Below are positions 1 through 5,084 of a stretch of DNA of 5,084 bases, in pieces. Both the position numbers and the translations under genes were made by a program. The DNA is from an uncultured Paraprevotella sp. (GTDB taxonomy: Bacteria > Bacteroidota > Bacteroidia > Bacteroidales > Bacteroidaceae). The stretch covers positions 1 to 5,084 of the forward strand of contig CAJUDC010000149.1 of the NCBI GenBank assembly GCA_910584955.1. Direction: 5' to 3'. A model generated the notes under the pieces. It was not told the origin of the DNA and made no database searches. It was given only the letters and a program-made list of their open reading frames with translations. How positions within the stretch are numbered: position 1 is the stretch's first letter; each line of letters opens with the position of its first letter.

Positions 1-135
1 TTTTCAGTATATTATACATAGCACAATCTACAAACAAGTTTATTGTGTACAAATTTAATCTTTTTTATTTCTTAAAAACGTAAAACCTCTTGTATAAACG
101 AAAAAAAAATATCAACTTTGTGGTAATTTCGCGTT
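1..135. other. AT-rich upstream intergenic region
   Basis: No gene is visible in this stretch. It is strongly A+T-rich, as expected for Bacteroidales intergenic DNA. A loose dyad pairs CACAAT (22-27) with ATTGTG (42-47) around a 14-base spacer. A T-rich stretch begins about 12 bases after the dyad, too far away for a convincing terminator. The dyad could equally be an operator or chance in AT-rich DNA. The only other signal is the candidate promoter at 89-120. Confidence 0.6.
89..120 (+). promoter_or_regulatory. Candidate Bacteroidales promoter for the AraC-type gene
   Basis: The Bacteroides primary sigma factor recognises a -33 TTTG and a -7 TAnnTTTG. Here CAACTTTG (113-120) matches the -7 box in the A and the whole TTTG half. 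CTTG (89-92) is a near match to the -33 element at a 20-base spacing, within the usual range. Transcription would begin around 125-130. That leaves a leader of about 80 bases before the ATG at 210, or only a few bases before the ATG at 136. Neither element is perfect, so the call rests on the combined match and spacing. Confidence 0.5.
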
Positions 136-207
136 ATGAAGGATAACAAAGAAAGAGAAAAGCCCGGCTGCCAAGCCCAAGGCCGAAAAAAAGACAATTT
201 AAAGTAA
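136..207 (+). other. 23-codon ORF before the AraC-type gene: leader peptide or displaced N-terminus
   Basis: An ATG at 136 opens a 23-codon frame, rich in Lys, Gln and Glu, that ends with TAA at 205-207, two bases before the ATG at 210. The spacing would suit a leader peptide that couples translation. However, another frame of the same DNA (164-199) reads PAAKPKAEKKT, a composition typical of the flexible basic tails of bacterial DNA-binding proteins. The frame of the downstream gene is also open from 147. The segment could therefore be the original N-terminus of the regulator, scrambled by small insertions or deletions. No Shine-Dalgarno sequence is visible before 136. I cannot tell which reading, if any, is translated. 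Confidence 0.3.
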
Positions 208-209
208 GT

Positions 210-641
210 ATGGGAAAGTATAATTTAACAGAAAAAAAAGAAAAGAATGCGGCCTACCGTTCGCTTGTACGAGCCGAACTGGTGGACGAACTGTATGAAA
301 AGATTCTGGATATTTTCGTCTCCAAGAAAAAATACCGGGATCCCGATTATTCTGCCAAGAAACTAGCTGAAGAATTGAACACGAACACCCGCTACATCAG
401 TGCTGTGGTTAACATCCGTTTCCGCCAGAACTATTCCAGTCTGGTGAACGAATACCGGATTAAGGACGCTATGTATCTGCTCGTCGACAAGCGCTACATG
501 GACAAGACGATGGAGGAAATATCAGCGATGGTAGGCTTTGCCAATCGTCAGTCGTTCTACGCCGCATTCTACAAGCAGGAAGGAATGACACCACGTACTT
601 ACCGAATGAATCATTTGGCTAAAGAGAATGCAAAAGTCTAA
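210..641 (+). CDS. Stand-alone AraC-type HTH DNA-binding protein
   Basis: This 143-residue protein is essentially only an AraC/XylS DNA-binding domain with a short basic N-terminus. The first helix-turn-helix spans about residues 48-71 (SAKKLAEELN followed by the recognition stretch around NTRYISAVVN). The second spans about 100-121. The family hallmark follows: EEISAMVGF, an aromatic-rich helix (QSFYAAFYK) and the closing G-x-TP-x-x-YR (residues 125-132). No ligand-binding, receiver, sensor or membrane segment is present, so any signal must come from a partner or from expression level. In Bacteroidales this domain often forms the C-terminus of hybrid two-component regulators. Here it is separate. 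The ATG at 210 is the only in-frame start, because the frame is closed by TAA at 144-146. A terminator follows, so the gene is probably monocistronic. Its targets cannot be read from the sequence. Confidence 0.85.
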   Translation: MGKYNLTEKKEKNAAYRSLVRAELVDELYEKILDIFVSKKKYRDPDYSAKKLAEELNTNTRYISAVVNIRFRQNYSSLVNEYRIKDAMYLLVDKRYMDKTMEEISAMVGFANRQSFYAAFYKQEGMTPRTYRMNHLAKENAKV

Positions 642-661
642 TTTCATACCATAAATTGCCA

Positions 662-704
662 GAAAGGGATAAATCCGGTTTCGGATCTATCCCTTTTCTT
701 CTTT
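662..704 (+). terminator. Rho-independent terminator after the AraC-type gene
   Basis: A long hairpin starts about 20 bases after the TAA. The outer stem pairs AAAGGGATA (663-671) with TATCCCTTT (688-696), extended by a G-T pair at 662/697. After one A/C mismatch the inner stem pairs ATCCG (673-677) with CGGAT (682-686) around a GTTT loop. The descending arm runs into a T-rich tract (694-704, interrupted by C). Fourteen paired positions plus the T tract make this a strong intrinsic terminator, which separates the regulator from the peptidase unit. Confidence 0.88.
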
Positions 705-723
705 CATTCCACTACATCACCTT

Positions 724-2757
724 ATGAAATATACACGTTTCACCGAAAAAAACGTCTTGAACGGCACTGAAGACATACGAGAAAAGCCCGATTCTTTCCC
801 TTACCAGGACGAACGTTTCGCCGACTTGCAACTACTGCGTTATCAAGTGCATGGCTTCGAGCAACTCAGACTGTCACAAAAAAAGTTGATTTACTTTTTG
901 TCACAAGCCGCACTGACGGGGCGCGATATCCTATGGGACCAGAACGGGAGATATAACCTACGCATCCGCAAGATACTGGAAACCATCTATACCGACTACC
1001 AAGGCAACCGCACGGGGCCGAACTTCGAAGCATTGGTCGTCTACTTGAAACGTGTGTGGTTCTCCAATGGCATCCACCACCATTACGGATGTGAGAAATT
1101 TGTTCCGGGCTTCACCGAAACTTTTTTCCGGCACGCCATAACGAACGTTTCCCCGGAAAAGCTTCCTTTATCCGAGGGACAGACCGTCGAACAATTATGC
1201 AATGAAATAACACCGGTGCTGTTCGATCCGAATGTCATGCCCAAACGCGTCAACCAGGCGTCGGGAGAAGACCTGCTCCTGACCTCGGCCTGCAACTATT
1301 ACGGCGAAGGGGTAACCCAGACCGAGGCCGAAAACTTCTACCGGTCTCTCAAGCAACCCGATGATCCTCACCCCGTCATGTATGGTATGAACAGTCGCCT
1401 GATCAAGGAAAACGGAAAGCTCACCGAGAAGACATGGTGCTCGGGAGGACTTTACGGCTCCGCCATCGACCGCATCGTATACTGGTTGAGAAAAGCCGCC
1501 GCCGTGGCCGAGAATCCCCGTCAACAGGCTGTACTTGAAAAACTCATCGAGTTCTACCACACAGGCGACCTGCATACCTTTGACGAATATACCATTCTGT
1601 GGGTCAAGGAGACGGAAAGCGACGTGGACTTCACCAACGGATTTACAGAAACCTACGGCGACCCGCTGGGCATGAAAGCCAGTTGGGAAGGATATGCCAA
1701 CTTCAAAGACAAGGAGGCCACCCGCCGCACCGAGAAACTCAGTGCACAGGCCCAATGGTTCGAGGACCACTCTCCCGTGGACAACCGTTTCAAGAAAAGC
1801 TCCTGCCAAGGTGTTTCGGCCAAAGTAATCACCGCCGCCATACTGGGAGGAGATTTATATCCCGCCAGCGCCATTGGTATCAACTTACCAAATTCTAACT
1901 GGGTGAGGGCCGAGCATGGCAGCAAAAGTGTCACCATCGGCAATCTGACCGAAGCCTATAACAAAGCCGCCCACGGCAACGGCTTCCTCGAAGAATTTGT
2001 GGCAGATGCCACCGTTAAAGCCCTCATCGACCGCTACGGGGATCTATGTGACGACTTGCATACCGACCTGCACGAATGTCTGGGACACGGCAGCGGGCAA
2101 TTGCTGCCCGGCGTCGACCCCGATGCGCTCAAGGCCTACGGTGCCACCATCGAAGAGGCGCGCGCCGATCTGTTCGGTCTTTACTATCTGGCCGATGAAA
2201 AGCTGGTGGAACTGGGCCTCACTCCCGACGGAGAAGCTTATAAGGCACAGTATTACACTTATATGATGAACGGCTTGCTGACACAGCTGGTACGCATCGA
2301 ACCGGGCAACTACATTGAGGAGGCTCACATGCGGAACCGGGCACTGATAGCCCACTGGACTTTGGAACAAGGCAGTGGGAACGGCGTAGCGGAACTGATA
2401 AAAGAGGACGGTAAAACAACCGTACGCATAAACGATTACGCCCAGTTGCGCCTCTTGTTTGGACAGTTGCTGGCCGAGATCCAGCGCATCAAGAGCGAAG
2501 GCGATTATGCGGCCGCCCGCCAACTGGTGGAACGCTATGGCGTAACCGTCGACCCCGACCTGCACCGTGAAATCCTGGACCGCTATCGGAAACTGAACCT
2601 GGCCCCCTACAAAGGATTCATCAACCCCGTATACGAGCCGGTAACCGACGCAGAAGGGCGCATTACCGACATCCGCATTTCCTACGGTGAAGCTTACGAC
2701 GCCCAAATGCTGCGCTACAGCCGCGATTACGCCACCTTACCTTATATTAATGAATAA
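724..2757 (+). CDS. Dipeptidyl peptidase III (zinc metallopeptidase, family M49)
   Basis: The product has 677 residues. Enzymes of this family remove dipeptides from the N-terminus of short peptides, usually in the cytosol, in peptide turnover. The zinc motif HECLGH is at residues 450-455: H450 and H455 should bind zinc and E451 should be the catalytic glutamate. The second motif, EEARAD, is at 477-482, with E478 as third ligand. The substrate-cleft segment GINLPN (385-390) and the following HGSKSVTIGN (398-407) match conserved M49 regions. HECLGH, with Cys in place of the HELLGH of eukaryotic enzymes, is the form described for B. thetaiotaomicron DPP III, whose length (675, from memory) is almost the same. 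No signal peptide or lipobox is seen, so a cytoplasmic location is inferred. The ATG at 724 is the only in-frame ATG after the stop at 670 and has no Shine-Dalgarno sequence. I find no clear promoter between the terminator and this start. The 3' end overlaps the next gene by 8 bases. Confidence 0.96.
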   Translation: MKYTRFTEKNVLNGTEDIREKPDSFPYQDERFADLQLLRYQVHGFEQLRLSQKKLIYFLSQAALTGRDILWDQNGRYNLRIRKILETIYTDYQGNRTGPNFEALVVYLKRVWFSNGIHHHYGCEKFVPGFTETFFRHAITNVSPEKLPLSEGQTVEQLCNEITPVLFDPNVMPKRVNQASGEDLLLTSACNYYGEGVTQTEAENFYRSLKQPDDPHPVMYGMNSRLIKENGKLTEKTWCSGGLYGSAIDRIVYWLRKAAAVAENPRQQAVLEKLIEFYHTGDLHTFDEYTILWVKETESDVDFTNGFTETYGDPLGMKASWEGYANFKDKEATRRTEKLSAQAQWFEDHSPVDNRFKKSSCQGVSAKVITAAILGGDLYPASAIGINLPNSNWVRAEHGSKSVTIGNLTEAYNKAAHGNGFLEEFVADATVKALIDRYGDLCDDLHTDLHECLGHGSGQLLPGVDPDALKAYGATIEEARADLFGLYYLADEKLVELGLTPDGEAYKAQYYTYMMNGLLTQLVRIEPGNYIEEAHMRNRALIAHWTLEQGSGNGVAELIKEDGKTTVRINDYAQLRLLFGQLLAEIQRIKSEGDYAAARQLVERYGVTVDPDLHREILDRYRKLNLAPYKGFINPVYEPVTDAEGRITDIRISYGEAYDAQMLRYSRDYATLPYINE

Positions 2758-3367
2758 CGACATGGACATCCCATCTCTCCTGCGCGACATCAAACGCGAA
2801 CTGCGCCTGGCCATGAACGGCATCGCCTCGGCCCGTATGCGCGAAAGCGGTATGAATTACAAACTGATTTTCGGTGTGGAACTGCCCCGACTGCAACAAA
2901 TCGCTGCGGAATTTCCTGTCAACCACGAACTGGCCCAGGCCCTGTGGAAAGAGAACGTACGCGAATGCAACATTTTGGCCGGCCTGTTGCAGCCTGTCGA
3001 CACGTTCTATCCCGAAATCGCCGACATCTGGGTGGAAAGTATCCGGGTGCCCGAACTGGCCCAACTCACGGTGATGAACCTCTTCGCCCGCCTTCCGTAT
3101 GCCGCCGACTGCGCTTTCCGATGGATGGCCGACGAACGCGACATGTTTCAGTTGTGCGGATTCCTGCTCACGGCACGCCTGCTCATGCAAGGCGCCGTAC
3201 TGAACGAACAGGCTGAAAACGAGTTCCTCGATCAGGCATCATCCGCCTTGCAGTCGCCGTTCCTGCCTGTCCGGCAAGCTGCCCGCGCCGCCTTGCAAAA
3301 ATTCATGGAAAGCAACGAAAGCGCTTTTCAAAAAGGACAGCAAGCGGCAGGCATCTCACCGGAATAA
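2750..3367 (+). CDS. AlkC/AlkD-like DNA alkylation repair family protein (HEAT-like)
   Basis: The 205-residue, helix-rich protein resembles the DNA alkylation repair superfamily, which is built of HEAT-like repeats and in which AlkD excises positively charged alkylated purines. Supporting stretches are YKLIFGVELPRLQQIA (residues 38-52 region), LWKENVRECNILAGLL (65-80) and ADIWVESI (91-98) followed by alpha-helical pairs. By eye, the AlkD catalytic Trp-x3-Asp is not preserved: W94 is followed four residues later by I98. No clear counterpart of the AlkD active-site Arg is seen. Glycosylase activity is therefore uncertain, and a DNA- or protein-binding scaffold is an alternative. I chose the ATG at 2750, which overlaps the peptidase stop as ATGAATAA and suggests translational coupling. 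The ATG at 2762, giving 201 residues, is also possible. Longer in-frame starts run deep into the peptidase gene and are unlikely. No signal peptide or membrane segment is visible. Confidence 0.72.
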   Translation: MNNDMDIPSLLRDIKRELRLAMNGIASARMRESGMNYKLIFGVELPRLQQIAAEFPVNHELAQALWKENVRECNILAGLLQPVDTFYPEIADIWVESIRVPELAQLTVMNLFARLPYAADCAFRWMADERDMFQLCGFLLTARLLMQGAVLNEQAENEFLDQASSALQSPFLPVRQAARAALQKFMESNESAFQKGQQAAGISPE

Positions 3368-3420
3368 CAAGTTTTCGGCGATTTTGCCGGCCGTTGCTTC
3401 GGACTTATCACAAAAACCCT

Positions 3421-3428
3421 TATCTTTG
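3421..3428 (+). promoter_or_regulatory. Bacteroidales -7 promoter box for the Fur-family gene and purA
   Basis: TATCTTTG is an exact match to the TAnnTTTG -7 consensus. The -33 side is weak: CTTC at 3397-3400 has the ideal 20-base spacing, and GTTG at 3393-3396 is a better match but at 24 bases. Transcription would start around 3433-3438, giving a leader of about 20 bases before the ATG at 3457. This placement rules out the longer reading frame that could begin at TTG 3394, because the -7 box would lie inside it. No Fur-box-like inverted repeat is evident around it. Confidence 0.72.
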
Positions 3429-3456
3429 CGAAAGAAAGAGAGAGCTATACGGTTCC

Positions 3457-3945
3457 ATGAATACAAATGAAGTGCAAGCGATAATCTGCGAAAAATTTAC
3501 AGACTATCTTGAAACGAACCATTTGCGGAAGACGCCCGAACGCTACGAAATCCTGAAGGCGATCTACTCCATTGAAGGAAGCTTCACGATAGAAGACCTG
3601 TTGCACAAACTGCTCAACGAGATTAAGTTCCAGGTGAGCCGTGCCACTCTCTACAACACCATCGAACTACTGGTTCGCGCCAACCTGCTCATGAAACACC
3701 AGTTGCCCCACGCTTCGCAATTTGAACGAATCGACGGGCAACGGTACAAGTGCTACCAGATCTGTTCGCAGTGCAGCTCCATGAAAGAATTCAGCAACAT
3801 CCCCCTCGAAGGAGCTATCGACAAACTCAAACTCCCCCGGTTCTCAGTCTCCCACAAAACCTTCTACGTGTACGGTCTTTGTGCCAAGTGCGAGGCTGCC
3901 CTAAAACGGAAACAAAAAAAACAAAATACGGAAAAGAGAAAATGA
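3457..3945 (+). CDS. Divergent Fur-family transcriptional regulator
   Basis: The 162-residue protein has the two-domain layout of Fur proteins, which are dimeric repressors controlled by metal or peroxide. The winged-helix domain (about 1-85) includes LRKTPERYEILKAI (23-36) and the recognition helix SRATLYNTIELLVRANLL (61-78). The dimerisation domain contains two CxxC pairs, C103/C106 and C142/C145, the classic structural zinc site, and the conserved SHKTFYVYGLC segment with H133. The segment that in E. coli Fur reads HHDH just before the first CxxC reads YKCY here (97-100), so four usual regulatory-site residues are changed while E111 is kept. The sensed signal may therefore differ from iron. 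The last 13 residues are a Lys-rich tail encoded by A-rich DNA that also forms the purA upstream region. The stop overlaps the purA start (ATGA). The start at 3457 is set by the promoter box upstream. Confidence 0.9.
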   Translation: MNTNEVQAIICEKFTDYLETNHLRKTPERYEILKAIYSIEGSFTIEDLLHKLLNEIKFQVSRATLYNTIELLVRANLLMKHQLPHASQFERIDGQRYKCYQICSQCSSMKEFSNIPLEGAIDKLKLPRFSVSHKTFYVYGLCAKCEAALKRKQKKQNTEKRK

Positions 3946-5084
3946 AAAAAGGAAAAGTTGATGCTCTGCTGGGCATCGTATTCGGCGACGAAGGCAAAGG
4001 AAAAGTAGTGGACGTATTTACGCCCCGGTACGACGTAATCGCACGTTTTGCCGGTGGTCCCAACGCCGGACATACCATCATCTTCGAAGGCAAGAAATTC
4101 GTTTTACGCTCCATACCCTCGGGCATCTTCGACAAAGACAAGATCAATATAATCGGCAACGGATGCGTCATTGCTCCCGACCTGTTCATGGCCGAGGCCA
4201 AAGAGCTGGAACAAGCGGGCTATAACCTGAAAGACCGCCTGCACATCAGCAAACGCGCCCATCTGATCCTGCCCACCCACCGGGTGCTCGACCGGGCCTA
4301 CGAAGCCGCCAAAGGCAAAAACAAAGTAGGCACGACAGGCAAAGGCATCGGCCCGACCTACAGCGAAAAGGCTTCCCGGACGGGACTTCGCGTAGGCGAC
4401 ATACTGGAGGATTTCGACCGGAAATACGCCGATCTGAAAGCCCGCCACGAACAAATATTACGCGATCTGCATTATACCGACTACGACATCACCGCCGAAG
4501 AGAAGGCGTGGATGGAAGGCGTGGCCTATATGCGGGAATTCCAGCTGACAGACACTGAAATCGAGATCAACCGTTACCTGAAAGAAGGCAAAAGCATACT
4601 GGCGGAAGGCGCACAGGGCACCATGCTCGACATTGATCACGGCACCTACCCGTTTGTCAGTTCGTCAAACACTACCAGCGGAGGCGTATGCACGGGACTG
4701 GGCGTAGGGCCCGGCAGTGTGGACGAGGTGTTCGGTATCTTCAAGGCGTATAGCACACGCGTCGGCTCCGGGCCGTTCCCCGTAGAGCTGTTCGACGAAA
4801 CGGGTGACAAACTGCGGGAGATCGGTCATGAATACGGCGCCGTAACCGGACGCAACCGCCGGTGCGGATGGGTAGACCTGGTAGCCCTGAAATATGCGAT
4901 CATGATAAACGGAGTGACGCAACTCATCATGATGAAAAGCGATGTACTGGATACATTCGACACCATCAAGGCGTGCGTCGCTTACCGGAAAGACGGTTGC
5001 GAGACCACAGACATGCCCTTCGAAACAGAGGGCTGCGAAGCTGTCTACAAAGAACTGCCGGGCTGGAAATGCGATTTGACGGGC
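3942..5084 (+). CDS. Adenylosuccinate synthase, 3' end beyond the window
   Basis: PurA condenses IMP and aspartate with GTP hydrolysis to adenylosuccinate, the committed step from IMP to AMP, in the cytoplasm. The 381 residues present cover most of the protein, which is usually 420-435 long. The P-loop GDEGKGK is at 15-21 with catalytic D16 and K19. GGPNAGHT (38-45) holds catalytic H44. TTGKGIGP is at 131-138, with R146 equivalent to E. coli R143. GAQGTMLDIDHGTYPF begins at 223, TGRNRRCGW at 302-310, and the guanine-binding K-S-D at 332-334. The residues before the P-loop read IVF where the family signature has a Gln-Trp pair, and ARFAGG (34-39) replaces the more common RYQGG or RFQGG. The ATG lies in the ATGA junction with the Fur-type gene. 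A-rich DNA upstream takes the place of a strong Shine-Dalgarno sequence, so it is probably co-transcribed and coupled with that gene. No purine riboswitch is visible. Confidence 0.97.
   Translation, partial: MKKGKVDALLGIVFGDEGKGKVVDVFTPRYDVIARFAGGPNAGHTIIFEGKKFVLRSIPSGIFDKDKINIIGNGCVIAPDLFMAEAKELEQAGYNLKDRLHISKRAHLILPTHRVLDRAYEAAKGKNKVGTTGKGIGPTYSEKASRTGLRVGDILEDFDRKYADLKARHEQILRDLHYTDYDITAEEKAWMEGVAYMREFQLTDTEIEINRYLKEGKSILAEGAQGTMLDIDHGTYPFVSSSNTTSGGVCTGLGVGPGSVDEVFGIFKAYSTRVGSGPFPVELFDETGDKLREIGHEYGAVTGRNRRCGWVDLVALKYAIMINGVTQLIMMKSDVLDTFDTIKACVAYRKDGCETTDMPFETEGCEAVYKELPGWKCDLTG

Noticed and set aside
22..47. Dyad CACAAT/ATTGTG as a terminator of a gene left of the window
   Set aside because: The stem is six mostly A-T pairs with a 14-base loop, and the T-rich stretch begins about 12 bases too late.
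872..906. Direct repeat TGTCACAA (872-879, 899-906) flanking a 7-bp AAAAAGT/ACTTTTT hairpin inside the peptidase gene
   Set aside because: It is fully explained by coding for SQKKLIYFLSQ with A- and T-rich codons. There is no target-site or mobile-element context and the frame is intact.
1195..1809. Long minus-strand ORF of 204 codons opposite the peptidase gene
   Set aside because: It lies wholly inside a convincing M49 gene. Its product has no recognisable motif and reads like the complement of G+C-rich codons.
2044..2706. Minus-strand ORF of 220 codons opposite the peptidase 3' half
   Set aside because: It is a shadow of the zinc-motif region, with a Val/Gln/Phe-rich composition typical of antisense frames and no domain signal.
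2687..2749. Longer AlkD-like protein starting at 2687
   Set aside because: It would overlap the peptidase by about 70 bases, and the extra residues do not resemble the family. The ATG at 2750 gives a normal coupled start.
3376..3389. Small hairpin CGGC/GCCG after the AlkD-like gene as a terminator
   Set aside because: The stem is only 4 bp and no T tract follows on either strand, so termination here is not supported.
3394..3456. N-terminal extension of the Fur-family protein from TTG 3394
   Set aside because: The extension contains the exact -7 promoter box at 3421-3428 and would need a rare start. The Fur domain fits a start at 3457.
4104..4454. Minus-strand ORF of 116 codons opposite purA
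   Set aside because: It overlaps highly conserved PurA coding sequence, has no recognisable family, and shows an antisense-like composition.

Overview
The window looks like ordinary chromosome from a member of the Bacteroidales, most likely Bacteroidaceae. The evidence is a perfect TAnnTTTG -7 promoter box, the near absence of Shine-Dalgarno sequences (starts are preceded by A-rich DNA instead), a stand-alone AraC-type DNA-binding protein, and a peptidase with the HECLGH zinc motif known from the Bacteroides thetaiotaomicron enzyme. All genes lie on the + strand. There are no RNA genes, mobile elements or CRISPR arrays. The intergenic DNA is AT-rich and the genes from 724 onward are clearly richer in G+C.

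Layout: positions 1-135 are an AT-rich leader with a plausible promoter (89-120). A 23-codon ORF (136-207) follows, and two bases later an AraC-type regulator made only of the DNA-binding domain (210-641). A strong hairpin terminator (662-704) closes that unit. The second unit is dipeptidyl peptidase III, family M49 (724-2757), overlapped by 8 bases by a HEAT-like protein of the AlkC/AlkD DNA-alkylation-repair superfamily (2750-3367). After an 89-base gap holding a consensus -7 box (3421-3428), a third unit starts. It contains a divergent Fur-family regulator (3457-3945) whose stop codon overlaps the start of purA, adenylosuccinate synthase (3942 to the window edge), in an ATGA junction.

The genes do not form one pathway. 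DPP III trims dipeptides from short peptides. The AlkD-like protein is translationally tied to it but has no clear functional link. The Fur homologue and purA are tightly coupled, which joins a metal- or redox-type regulator to the committed step of AMP synthesis. I do not see a clear new system here. The points most worth checking are the Fur homologue with all four residues of the usual HHDH metal-site segment replaced, the PurA that departs from the family's QWGDEGKG signature, the AlkD-like protein that seems to lack the known AlkD active-site residues, and the odd reading-frame structure just before the AraC gene.
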